Positions 53,301 to 63,951 of a DNA stretch of 64,000 nt are shown piece by piece (positions within the stretch are counted from its first letter, which is position 1; the number at the start of each line of letters is the position of its first letter). The notes below the pieces were generated by a model, which was not told where the DNA came from, did no database searches, and saw nothing but the letters and a program-made list of their open reading frames with translations. Position numbers and translations under genes: made by a program. Source of the stretch: Bursaphelenchus xylophilus (taxonomy: Eukaryota; Nematoda; Chromadorea; Rhabditida; Aphelenchoididae); assembly GCA_904066235.2 (NCBI GenBank), contig CAJFCV020000005.1:4087501-4151500 (forward strand), read 5' to 3'.

Positions 53301-54167
53301 TGAGAAGACTCTAGCAAGATCATCAAAACAAAATCAAAATAAATTTTATATTTGGAAGTTTCATGCTGGGACTCATGGATAATATAAAAAGATGGTTGGT
53401 TTCTCAAAAAAATGAAAAGGAAATGTGATAAAAATAAAACAGGAGTGTGTCCTTGACTTTGTTTGTGAATTTGATCGGCAAGAAAAGTCAATTGTAATAA
53501 AATTATTTTTGGTGACAATGAAGAAAAAGGACATGTAAACAGAATGGTTTAAACGGTGATTCGGTAATGTTTTTGATGCGGAAAGCTGATTTTTTATCAT
53601 CATGCTGATGATAAAACTAGGCTGGAGTTGGTTTCAGTGGAACAAATTTACCAGTGCATTAAAAATTTCAATAATCATCCTAAAACAAGGTAAATCTTTT
53701 TTGTAAAATTTGGCATCCGGATTTTCAAAGGTACTGTAGTAGAATTTACAAAAACCAGGCAATCCGAAGTAATGCCACCTTCCAAGTCATTACTTTTTCA
53801 TCGCAATGCATATCCCTCTATCTTTCTTCTTACGCCTTGTTTATTTACCACATTTGTTTTTCCCATTCTAAAATCCCATCAAATGGAGAGTTGAGCATCG
53901 TAAACAAGACTTTGTTATGATAATGTTTTGTAGCTCTTTTCAACCATTTATTTAGTGAGCGATCAAATATCATTTTAATCGATTTGCTATTCAAAATGAT
54001 GTAATAACCATCAAATCACAGAATTTTTTCAATTCAGTAGTCATAATGCAAAGATGCAGTTAAAAAGTGGCCATTGAGATGATAATAAAGTTTATTGTAT
54101 GTCATGATATAAATTGATGGGTATTTGAAGACAACTCACTGTATTTCCTTTCGTTTTTTTGCCCAAA

Positions 54168-55033
54168 ATGAGACTATTAGTCTGCTTTCTATTTGTTGTA
54201 ATTACTGTATCTTCAGCGCCATTGGAAGATAAAGTAAATGGCCTAAAGGCTGACTCGAAGGAGGTTCAAGCCTTTGGGCAATTGCTGAAAGACAATAAAG
54301 AAAAAGAGGAGTTCAAGAAGTTTGTTGAGTTTATCAAAAAGTAAGAATCTCTAAATCCTAGATTTTATGCGGGAAAAAAACCTGTTTTTGATACATTGAT
54401 GACATATCTTATCTTAGCATAACGCCTGTGTTAATGTATATTAGATTTCTTCCCTTTTAATGCTTGCCCGACCGGGTTAAAAATTCCGGCTTGGCTCAGA
54501 GCCATGTCTAATCCAGCACACTACTGTGACTGTGCCGAACTTCAGATACGATCGCCGTTACATCAATGTCAGCGAACTCAAGAAGAGGTTCAAAGCGTTC
54601 CAAGCTTCTTTAGTTCAGGTGGAGAAGTTCCAAAAGGCGGACAAAAACGCCGTTTATGGAGTCACAAAATTCTCGGATTTTGAAGTTTCAGAACTCGGAG
54701 AAGTAAGTGTGATTCTTTACCTATACAATATGGTTATATGGCTTTTGTCAAAGTGTATTTCAGATTCTTGGATTCAGAACCACTGTTAAAGGTAGTTCTG
54801 TTACTGCCAACATCAGTGTTAATGGCACTACTACACCTACTACTGTTAAACCAACAACAAAAATTCCGGTATCCAATAACTCTACCAAAATTGTGAAAAG
54901 CACACCTTATACTGGTCCACCGACGACACATATCATCCATGCTAATGGATCCACAATAAGTAGTACAACAACAGCTAGTACAACTACAACCAAGGGCAAT
55001 AACAAGCCCACTACGACCCGTTTTTGGCATTAG
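54168..55033 (+). CDS. Secreted I29 (cathepsin propeptide) domain protein with Thr-rich tail
   Basis: Exons 54168-54340, 54546-54702 and 54764-55033 join in phase into 199 aa. A signal peptide (MRLLVCFLFVVITVSSAP) is followed by an I29-type propeptide domain: FKKFVEFIKKYDRRY, ELKKRFKAF, then GVTKFSDFEVSEL, matching the ERFNIN/GNFD pattern of papain-family proregions. No catalytic Cys/His protease domain follows. Instead a mucin-like tail rich in Thr (VNGTTTPTTVKPTT, STTTASTTTTKG) with N-glycosylation sequons runs to the stop. It is probably a secreted inhibitor or binder of cathepsin L-like proteases (inference from family). It lies 240 bp upstream of a paralogue without the tail; exon 1 lengths are identical (173 nt). 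Confidence 0.82.
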
Positions 55034-55270
55034 TCATCCATAAAGTGCAATGAAATTGAATGAAAAGTCCCTCGTATAAGTTATATTACACACGGGACAA
55101 AAGAAATGCATAAATATTCATATTTATATTCTAAAATTATCAATTAACAATAAACCGGCGCTTTGATTCCATTCAAAACATGATCGTATTTATTACCCAT
55201 CAGACGAACTATAATTGCTTTGAAGAGTATAAAAATGAATGAAATTTTGGGTGAAAGTATCGTGTGCAAC

Positions 55271-55711
55271 ATGAAATTGGCCCTGATTCTGTTCGCCTGT
55301 CTTGCCGTTGCGTTGTCGCTCCCTTTGGAGGACAAAAAGAATGGGCTGAAGCATGACTCCAAGGAGGTCAAGGACTTGGAAGCCGGCTTGAAGGACAGTA
55401 AAGAGAAGGAGAGTTACAAGAAGTTTGTGGATTTCATCAAAAAGTAAGCACACATAATTTCCTGATTCATAACCTTCGATGCTTTGTCATAAAATCATTT
55501 CTCTAGACACCACAGACACTACGCCGACAAAGACGAACTCAAAAAGCGGTTCAAGAACTTCCAAGCCAGTTTGGAGAAGGTCCAGCAGTACCAGAAGAGC
55601 AACCCTAAGGGCAAATACGGAGTCAATAAGTTCTCCGACTTTGAGCCTTCCGAATTCTACGAACTCCACGCTGGTGAGCATAAGCATCATATCCTTCTTC
55701 ACAAGCTTTAA
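55271..55711 (+). CDS. Secreted stand-alone I29 inhibitor-domain protein
   Basis: Exons 55271-55443 and 55507-55711 join in phase into 125 aa. Signal peptide MKLALILFACLAVALSLP, then the I29 fold: SYKKFVDFIKKHHRHYADKD, ELKKRFKNF, and YGVNKFSDFEPSEF. It ends shortly after in GEHKHHILLHKL, with no protease. This resembles free-standing propeptide-like cathepsin inhibitors known in other animals (CTLA-2/BCPI type, established for the family). ATG 55271 is chosen because it directly precedes the signal peptide; an upstream in-frame ATG (55220 region) would bury it. Tandem paralogue of the gene at 54168. Confidence 0.85.
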
Positions 55712-55834
55712 AGAAATGATTTAATTTATTCCTTTTTAAATAAACTCTTATGAATTCGGAAGTGCTAACAATGGTTCAGAAACTAAGTGCTTCGCCCATA
55801 AACAACTTTTTGTTATTACTCATATGTAACAATA

Positions 55835-56187
55835 TTACAATGTTCCTTTTTTAGCATACTTAAGATACTTCATGTCGTCATCCAAATAAAAAAATCTATA
55901 ATCCTCTTCTACATTGCTGGTGGGATGGGGGTACACTGCGCAAAGGGTATTGCTTGAGGACAAATGAATTCCATCTTTCAGATATAAAAATCTTATCACC
56001 GTTCCTGGCGGCGTATTACAGGGCTCAAGAGTCTCGCCGGTGTAAGTTGTGTCCACATTCCGACATAAAGAAACAGCAAATCCATGAAATCGTGCTAGGA
56101 GAAGAACGTCGCCGTCGGTATTTAGTAGGGCAACATACGTAATATGGTATAGGAATGCTAAAGGTAGTATCAATAAATTCGCCTAAA
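55835..56187 (-). CDS. Candidate terminal exon, unknown secreted-type protein
   Basis: After an acceptor (CACATTTTAG, on the minus strand) an open frame of 116 codons runs to a stop at 55835. It begins ANLLILPLAFLYHITYVALL and contains four Cys (SLCRN, LEPCNT, TLCAVY among them). No ATG lies at its beginning, so an upstream exon is required and I did not find it. Composition is protein-like. It could be a separate gene or a diverged end of the adjacent transthyretin-like gene, but joining it to that gene in phase gives an early stop. Confidence 0.4.
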
Positions 56188-56640
56188 ATGTGGCAAATGA
56201 CTTCTTTATCTGTTGCATACCTAATTGTAAATTCACATCTGCCTTTTTCCCATTAAATTGTAGAAAGTTATTATTTTCAAGCGTGAATTTGTGCAGTTCC
56301 AATACACCAACGATCTGATAAACCTAAATTTTGAGGTCTGAAAACAGAACTTTGTGGCGTTTTGGAAAGTCCGTGACTTCTCCTTGGAAGGACTACGATT
56401 TCAGAACCATTCTCAATTTTAGGCCTGGGCGCAGCTCGGAAAAAAGTTTTTTTTGTAATGCCTGAAAAAAAGCAATTTCAAGTTTTCTTCTACGGACTAC
56501 AGTATCATAGAATGCAAAAAACGCAATGGTTATTTCAAATACAGTTTCAGCCCAAGGCTCGGGCGCAGCTTGGAAAAATTATTTTTTTTTTTGTAAAAAA
56601 AATCAAAACAAGTATTGCCTAAATACTTGAAATTCCTTAC

Positions 56641-58031
56641 ACTTTCACCAACTTTCCCGGATCCGTAAATGGAACGATTAGCGGGGTGCAGGTGATATCG
56701 TATCTTCCTTTTGCATCAGCCTTGGTCTTACCACACGAAGCGAGGAACTGGTCCGGTTCGATGAAAACGTTCTATAAATATGCGAGAACTATTCCTTCAG
56801 TTTGCTAAAAAAATTCCCTTCTTTTCCCGCAGGCTGCAGAATAAATCGAAAAAAATAAATATTTCGACCTGAAATTATCAAAAAAAAAAATTGTAATGCT
56901 CCAATTTGAAGGACGATTTGTACGTTTTCACCTTTCTCGAGTTATTTCAAAACCTCGGCAGTCATAAAGACTCTGCGGGTCAGCGGAATCTAAATGGAGG
57001 TTCGGGCGCAGCTTGGAAAAAATATTTTTGTGCTAAGGCCAACGACCTAATTGCAAGCTAAAAGCTAACTGAAAATAGTAGGGTGCTCGTAAAATTCAGA
57101 AAAAATGGATACGATTTTCGAAATCAGTGCCATCGAAAACCCTCCCCCGCCCCACGAGGGCGCAAAGGTCCGCTGCGGAAAGGTCCGCTAAAAAAAGAAA
57201 AGGGGGGACGTTGGTGCCACGTTTCGGCTTGTTTCCGAGCTGCGACAAAGACGCTAGCTGCGCCCGTGCAAATTTTCCGAGCTGTGCCCCCTCATTCCTA
57301 GCGAACTTTCAGTCAGTACACCGCAAGAAAAATCAAGTAGGAACGAGTGTTAAAGTGAAAAGCCAATTTAAGCTGCGTCCAGGAAAAATAGAAGCCTGAA
57401 CCGAAGCGCCAACTGTCCCAACGTCTAACCAACTTTGGAAAAAGTTCCTTATTTTGGCCACAATAAAGGTACTCCGCGAACTGCGCCCAAGCTTGGGCAC
57501 TAAAGTTAGGAAAAAACGCTTTGACCTAGCTGGCACTGGATTACTATAATATAGTTTTAAGGGTACCTATGAAGGCTGTGACGACTCATTTAGTTCCATA
57601 CGGAGGCAATAAGTTTAGTTCCGGACATGTTTCATCGTATAAAGTGTAAAATCGCAGGCTGCAGCCCTTTTTGAAGGGTAAGGTGGTACGTAAAAAAGAA
57701 GGTACCTCACTAACTAAATCCACTGTCCGGGCATTGACAACGATGAAATGAGCGTGCACGCTAAATTTGGGCTAATTCCAACCAGTTTCCGCAAAGTTAT
57801 AAGTTGTGGCCAAAATAAGGAACTTTTACCAACGTTTCATTGTATATGGTATCCTCTTTACAATGACCTTCAAAAAACAAGGCTTACAATTTTGTAGTGG
57901 CCTCTGAAGTCCGGGTTCGCCTCGCCTCCATGGTCCTTGCTCCAAATCTTTCCGTAGGTCCGCCAATCAGCGGAAACGACGTAAAAGGCGGTCGCGGAAA
58001 CGAGCAGAATCAACGCGTGGCCCCACTGCAT
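56641..58031 (-). pseudogene. Transthyretin-like secreted protein, last exon not found
   Basis: Exon 1 58031-57888 encodes signal peptide MQWGHALILLVSATAFYVVS, then ADWRTYGKIWSKDHGGEANP. Exon 2 56771-56641 encodes NVFIEPDQFLASCGKTKADA, then KGRYDITCTPLIVPFTDPG. Both match the intact gene at 58173-60367 in intron phase and sequence. The expected exon 3 beginning V-CHR is absent downstream. Splicing to the next acceptor (56187) would add only RIY and a stop. The gene is therefore either truncated or has a diverged third exon. Its 1.1 kb intron contains a TIR element (57430-57835) and a rearranged piece of the 58941 foldback (57080-57210). Confidence 0.6.
57430..57835. mobile_element. TIR element with GTTCCTTATTTTGGCCAC ends, copy 1
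   Basis: Inverted ends AAAAGTTCCTTATTTTGGCC bound a roughly 400 bp element whose interior is nearly identical to 60824-61235. Located in the first intron of a transthyretin-like gene. Confidence 0.75.
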
Positions 58032-58172
58032 CACGAAGAGCACTTTCAATCGAAATGGGGGAAATTTAGAGCAATTCCAATTTTCAATTTATTCACACAT
58101 TCACATGAAACGTCATATGGAGATAACCAAAAAAAAAATCATTTTTTTATTTCAAAATTACATTGATATGAG

Positions 58173-60367
58173 TTAATATGGGTATTTCTGCTCGGAGCAG
58201 TCGTTCTTGTCGATATCATCTTTTGGGCTGATTTGAACGTCCAGCCGATTGGTGCGGACTGGCTTGATGGTCTTGCAAAGGCATTCTCCGTAGATGCGAT
58301 GGCAGCTGGAAAAAATGAACAAATTTTTTGAGCAAAAAATAAATACGAAAACTGTGAACTTTTTTGGTTAAAACTTCATCTTTCGGCCTATTACAAAAAA
58401 CAAATCAAAAAAGTGTTTTTCCAAGTCGCGCCCGAGCTTTGGCCTAAAAACTCTTTTTTATAGTTTTTTTCGCCTTTCTCAAATCTATTAGGTTGTCCCA
58501 CAAATAATGTCGTTCTTCAAAAGATTTTTTGTACAAAGAAATTTACCGTAATAACGAAGATATTTTTAATCAAAATAATCACCATGTGTTATACCACGCT
58601 ATTGCAACGCGTTGAAAGCATTTTTTGCCAGTGGCTTTGAAACCCCGGCTTCTGGAGCCGATGAAACTTTTGAAGGCGCATTCAACAGGGTCTTGATTGA
58701 TAAATTCCCTACCACGGATGAAACCCATTAGATTCTTGGAAAGGTAGCAATCTGTTTGAGACATGCCTATCGAGTACTCCAGACGACGGAGAGCCCCGTA
58801 TCTCCATTAACTCAACTTCTGGAGCGTCGTCTTTACAACGTGGGGTTGCGCATCGCCGCCTAGAACTTTCGGAATTCCGCGGCGTGTTTTTAAAGGCATA
58901 TTCTGCCATAAGCTGTCTATCTGAATACAGCAGAACCCAGCCACGAAGGACGGAAAGGTCCGCTGTGCGGAAAGGTCCGCTGCGCGGAAAGGTCCGCTGT
59001 GCGGAAAGGTCCGCTAAAAAAAAGAGGAGGGCGGGGAGGGGAGGTTTTCGAAGGCGCAGATTTCGAATATCGTATCCATTTTTTTCTGAATTTTACAATT
59101 TTGCTTATGCAGTAGTGTTAACTAGTAATTTTAAAAAAAATTTTTTGAGTAATGGATTAATTTCACAAAAAAATCCTTTTTTTCAAGTCTCGAAGCGAAA
59201 ACATTTCAAAAAAAATTTTTTTCGAGACTAGTCACACCTAAAAATCAAAACACCAAGTAAAATATATCTTACGTCTATCCATTACTCAAAAATTTTTTTC
59301 TAAAATTACTAGTTAACACTACTGCCTAAGTAAAATTGTAAAATTCAGAAAAAATGGATACGATATTCGAAATCAGCGCCTTCGAAAACCTCAACCTCCC
59401 CGCCCTCCTCTTTTCTTTTTTTAGCGGACCTTTCCGCACAGCGGACCTTTCCGCGCAGCGGACCTTTCCGCACAGCGGACCTTTCCGCGCAGCGGACCTT
59501 TCCGCGCAGCGGACCTTTCCGCACAGCGGACCTTTCCGTCCTTCGTGGAAAAAAAGTTCCAATTAGATTGAAAATTCCAAGTTTACTGTTTTTTCCGCAG
59601 GCTGCAGAATGAAAATAAAAAATCCGACTTCAACCAAAGCTCGTCGGAAAAAGGTTGTAAAATCAAATTTCAGGAACCTCTAGAGCGTTTAACAGCCTTT
59701 TTTTAACTCGTCTTAGACTTCACAAGAGATGGGCCATCAAGATCTTGCCAAAAAACAAGCTGAAGTTAAAGCTCGGGCGCAGCTCGAAGAAAATTTTTGT
59801 TTTTGAATGCAGCGAAAGAATGATATTTTAGCAAAACTTTGAAATAGGCGATGAAAGCAATTCACACTTACACTCGGACGGTCTTGTACGGATCGGTGAA
59901 AGGGACAATCCAAGGGGTGCATTTGATGTTATAGTAGCCATCCGCGTCCGTCTTGGTCTCTCCACAGGAACCCAAAAATTGATCGGGGATGACGAAGACG
60001 TTCTGAAAACATGTAAAAGTACGTCAGAATACAATTTTTATATTTTTGCAGCCTAAAATTTTTCAGAAAGTTTTCATCGTATAAAATGTCGCCTGTGCAA
60101 AAAAATTGGGAAACCCGCTGTAGAACATCAGTAATCTATAAAAACGAGATTTTCAACGTTTTTTTTTATATTGCAGAAGATTTTTTTAATAGGTGACATT
60201 TTATACGACGGAACATTTTTGAGAAAAAATACACTTACAACTTCATAGTTTCCTTTGAAATTCGGGAAATCCTTGCTTGTCACTCTTCCGTGAGTCCACC
60301 ACTCAGCGCGGGTGTTGGAGAAGCATGCGGAGAGGATCAAAACGACCAAAAATTGAGCCGACCGCAT
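58173..60367 (-). CDS. Small secreted transthyretin-like protein
   Basis: Exons 60367-60239, 60002-59872 and 58305-58173 join in phase into 130 aa. A signal peptide (MRSAQFLVVLILSACFSNTR) precedes EWWTHGRVTSKDFPNFKG. The centre VFVIPDQFLGSCGETKTDAD carries the TDxDGxYxI motif seen in nematode transthyretin-like (TTL) proteins, and exon 3 gives the CHRIYGECLCKTI segment that resembles their conserved HxC region. Six or more Cys suggest disulphides. TTL proteins are secreted and nematode-expanded; roles range from apoptotic-cell bridging to unknown (family knowledge). Assignment is by motif and fairly divergent. Intron 2 is swollen to 1.57 kb by a mariner fragment and a minisatellite foldback. 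Confidence 0.75.
58488..58938 (-). mobile_element. Mariner fragment
   Basis: Starts with TA then TTAGGTTGTCCCACAAATAA, the same end as the 49652 mariner, and encodes on the minus strand a C-terminal transposase relic with GREFINQDP and FIGSRSRGFKA. Similarity stops at about 58938, exactly where the next foldback begins; the other end is missing. Confidence 0.8.
58941..59548. repeat. Foldback with minisatellite arms
   Basis: Ends CCACGAAGGACGGAAAGGTC are inverted. Each arm begins with tandem copies of a 17-bp unit GGAAAGGTCCGCTGTGC/GCGC (about 4 in the left arm, 7 in the right), followed by matching inverted sequence to the centre near 59245. A rearranged piece occurs at 57080-57210. Confidence 0.85.
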
Positions 60368-60599
60368 CTCGAAGGAGATTTTGATTGAAGTAAATCTGTT
60401 GTGGAGCCTCAAAAGCCTCCACAATTCCCACAGAAATTAGCATAAACCAAGTCATATAAAAGCGATGTCTCGTCACCAATTATTTAATTTTTCGCATGAA
60501 TTAAAATAAACAAAGAAAAAAATGACTTTGGAAAAGACAATAGACGAATTCATTAAAAAAATCTTTTATTTATCCTACAGAGAACACAAAAAAATAACT

Positions 60600-60717
60600 A
60601 AAAATGGATCTGATCAGTGGACATAAACATGGTTTTGGGGTGAGCTCAACATCCAGCCATTCGCTTTTGACAGGGTTAATAGTGACGCAACGACAGAATT
60701 TCTAAAGATAATGGCAG
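60600..60717 (-). pseudogene. Relic third exon of a transthyretin-like gene
   Basis: After TTTCAG the minus strand reads CHYL, a TAG stop (60704-60702), then KFCRCVTINPVKSEWLDVEL, aligning with exon 3 of the intact genes (CHRIYGECLCKTI). The stop falls at the conserved Tyr position. No matching exons 1-2 were found upstream. Confidence 0.7.
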
Positions 60718-60823
60718 CTGAAACTTGGAAGGTTAAGATTACAAAATTATTCGTTTATGTTTTACGTAGGTCAAGCATTGAGTCTATTACAGTGAAGCCT
60801 CCGTACAACAAACTTCCGCACAA

Positions 60824-61235
60824 CACAACCTGGGAAAAGTTCCTTATTCTGGCCAGAACAAAGATACTCCGCGAACTGCGCCCAAGCTTGGGAACTAGAG
60901 TTAGGAAAAAAGCTTCGACTAACCGGCACTGAATTACTATAATAGCTCTAGTTTTAAGGGTACCTACGAAGGCTGTGACGACTCATTTAGTTCCATACGG
61001 AGGCAATAAGTTTAGTTCTGGACATGTTTCATCGTATAAAGTGTAAAATCGCAGGCTGCAGCCCTTTTTGAAGGGTAAGGTGGTACGTAAAAAAGAAGGT
61101 ACCTCACTAACTAAATCCACTGTCCGGGCATTGACAACGATGAATTAAGCCTGCACGCTAAATTTGGGCTAACTTTGATCAGTTTCCGCAAAGTTATAAG
61201 TTGTGGCCAGAATAAGGGACTTTTACTAAAAGATT
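60824..61235. mobile_element. TIR element with GTTCCTTATTTTGGCCAC ends, copy 2
   Basis: Same orientation as, and closely matching, the copy at 57430. Inverted ends read AAAAGTTCCTTATTCTGGCC and, at the other end, GGCCAGAATAAGGGACTTTT. Confidence 0.75.
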
Positions 61236-61771
61236 TTTTTTACGCTGTCAGGAATCCTGTCGAATTCACGACTTCCAACTGAAACCCCCTCGATTTTCTG
61301 TCACACTGCTATTTTCTTCAGATGCCTCCGACTTTGCGGACGCTGTCGTTGCCGCGCTATGACCATTTTCAATGGTCATTGCGAAGTTTATGCGAAGGGG
61401 TTCCTTACGATATTTATATTTTCTGAAAGCCGGCCTTTTACTCTACTACCATGCCAAATTTTAGCCTTCCAGCTCAAACGGCTAGCGAGATATGGAGAGA
61501 GAAAGCAAGCGCATTCCGAAAAAAATAGAAAAAGTCGCGGAGATCGGTTGTGTCCCAAAAGTACAGAATGCCGTGTAGTGTAATATCAGAGTGTTCGGCC
61601 TGTTACGGGCGCAACTTGGCTGCAAAAACGGTGAAACTTGCAGGTTCGAAATTTCATTCGGTGCTGTTTCGAATGGCATAGGTCTCGTCAATTCACTTCG
61701 ACATCTCTGATTTATTAACTTTATTTTTTAAACATCAAATTTTGTTAAAATTAACGAACGGTTAACTGTTT

Positions 61772-63753
61772 TTAATCGTATCTCCCGTGTCGGTCTCTAG
61801 AACAAATAAAATCTGGAGGGTCTTGTGCGGAAAGTTCAATGTCCAAATGTTGGGTTGTGACCGGGTTGATAGTGCGACAACGACAGCGTCCGTAAAGCCG
61901 GTGGCATCTGAAGAAAATTGCATCCCAACAGAAAATCAAGCAGGTTTCAGTTGGAAGTTGTGAATTCGACAGGGGTGTAGACAGCACAACGACAATGCAC
62001 AGCCTACTGTATGAGAGAGACGTAGGCATATATGTCTCGGGACTTCTAAGTCTCTCCGCAAGAGTCCATCCGAACCCTGCAAATTTACAGGGGAAGTACT
62101 CCAAGTGCGACGCTCAGATTTCCTTTAAATTTTGCACACGCGTCGGTTATGGACTAAATATCAATTCCTGAAAGTTTTAGCTTGCGCTTTGCGGGCGCCG
62201 CCGAGATATTGAACAACCTTTGCCGCTGAGAGAGCACGCTAAACGTGGAGAGCGGTCAGAGAGAAAAGAACTTTTTGGCCATAACTTTGGCAGTTTCGTG
62301 CGGAAAAATTTAATTTTTTGTAGAAACATTATCCTTTACGGTAGAAATAGGCATGAAACTTTTCGTGCCAAAATTCGGCAAAAAGTCCTAAATTTTGGCC
62401 GACTTTCGATCCAAAAATCTCGGTTCTTTTTGCAAAGCGCGAGCTAGGATTCTCGCATATTGTTAGAAAAATTTTTTATTTAGATTTTTATTAAAAGATT
62501 TTTTATTTTTTTTTTTTATTTTTGTTAGAAAAAAATACTCTAAATTTGTGCCAAGTTTCATCAAAATCTGAGCGTCGCACTTGGAGTACTTCCCCTGTTA
62601 GTCCAAAGTTTAAAGTTGTCAAAAAAGGCGACAGAGAAAGGCAGAAATTCCTACAAAGAGAGAAATTGCGCAACGTTATGTCAGATTGCGCAACTTTTAA
62701 CTTTGTACTAAATTTGCAGGGTTCGGATGGACTCTTGCGGAGAGATTTAGAAGTCCCGAGCTATATTATATAGGGGAGAATCGGTGGCAATTTGCAGTCG
62801 AGGGCAAAAGGGAGGTCGAGAAGTGGAGGACCCAGGATGTTGGGAGAGAAGGAAGACTCAAACTGACAAGGGAAGTACCCCAAGTGCGACGCTCAGATTT
62901 TGATGAAACTTGGCACAAATCTAGAAAATTTTTTTCCAAAATATGTGCGAAAATCTTAGCTCTCGCTTTGCAAAAACAACCGAGATTTTTAGATCGAAAG
63001 TCGGCGAAAATTTAAGACTTTGCCGAATTTCGGCACGAAAAGTTTCATGCCAATTGCAACCGTAAAGGGTAATGTTTCTATAACAAAAAGTTATGGCCAA
63101 AAAGGTATTTTCTCTCTGACCGCTCTCCACGTTTAGCATGCGCTCTCGGCGGCAAAGATGCTTCAATATCTCGGTGGCGCTTACAAAGCGCAAGCCAAAA
63201 CTTTCAGGAATTGATATTTAGTCCATACCCGACGTGTGTGCAAAATTTAAAGAAAATCTGAGCGTCGCACTTTGGGCACTTCCCTTGTGAGATAAGATTT
63301 GGTCCGAAGAGTAAGACGAGACCAAGGAGGACTCCATACAAATGATTACAATCCGCCCTTTTCCCCCTGGACTAGCCCAAAGTATTATAATGCAGGGACA
63401 ACGGGAATGCTGTTCAGTGTTAACTTACACTACAACACATTCGCTCGGGTCGGTAAACGGCAGAATTCTTGGAGAGCAGTCTATTCGGTAGGTTCCATCC
63501 TTTTTAACGCGTGTACGTCCACAAAAGCCGTTTCCAAGAAAGAGACTGATGCCCGCCAATACTCTGACTTCCTGTAAATTAATAATTATTTTCGCCTTAC
63601 ACGCCTTACAATGATGGGTTGGCCTGTGAAATTGGGCGCAGCTTCCCCGCCAAAGTCCTTGCTCCAAACCTTGCCATAAGTGAGCCAAGACGCCAGTCCA
63701 CCATGAAAACAGAAGAGAAACGTGAAAGCTAGCAAGAAGTGGGAGCACTGCAT
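61772..63753 (-). CDS. Small secreted transthyretin-like protein
   Basis: Exons 63753-63610, 63571-63429 and 61907-61772 join in phase into 140 aa with the same intron phases as its paralogue at 58173. Signal peptide MQCSHFLLAFTFLFCFHGGL is followed by ASWLTYGKVWSKDFGGEAAP; exon 2 gives FCGRTRVKKDGTYRIDCSPR and PFTDPSECVVV; exon 3 gives CHRLYGRCRCRTINPV and ends RDRHGRYD. The GxTxxDGxYxI-type core and Cys positions are kept. The second intron is 1.5 kb because it contains two members of the CAAGGGAAGT element family and an older foldback. Family assignment as TTL is by motif only. Confidence 0.75.
62020..62765. repeat. Outer foldback that received a later insertion
   Basis: Left arm (62036-62087 continuing at 62601-62622) and right arm (62690-62765) are inverted copies, e.g. 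GACTTCTAAGTCTCTCCGCA opposite its complement. The left arm is split by the element at 62088. Confidence 0.8.
62088..62597. mobile_element. TIR element, CAAGGGAAGT family, copy 3
   Basis: Ends CAGGGGAAGTACT/AGTACTTCCCCTG with TTA on both sides (62085-62087 and 62598-62600). It is related along its length, in inverse orientation, to 62867-63287. Confidence 0.85.
62867..63287. mobile_element. TIR element, CAAGGGAAGT family, copy 4
   Basis: Ends CAAGGGAAGTACCCCAAGTG and the inverted CACTTTGGGCACTTCCCTTG, with TGA duplicated at 62864-62866 and 63288-63290. Inner parts share AGTGCGACGCTCAGATTTT with copy 3. Confidence 0.87.
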
Positions 63754-63951
63754 CACGAGCTGTGATGAAATGGGATCACAACCTTTATTTATGTACAATC
63801 GATCAGAAATTGCTTCGATTTTTTAATGAACACAATGCAGAATGAATTTCAAATTTTATGGCTGTATGTTAAACACAAATTCATCAATATTCCTAGACCT
63901 TACAGTTTATTGTAATCATCACAGAACCTTTAGCCCTCTCGGGAAATAACG

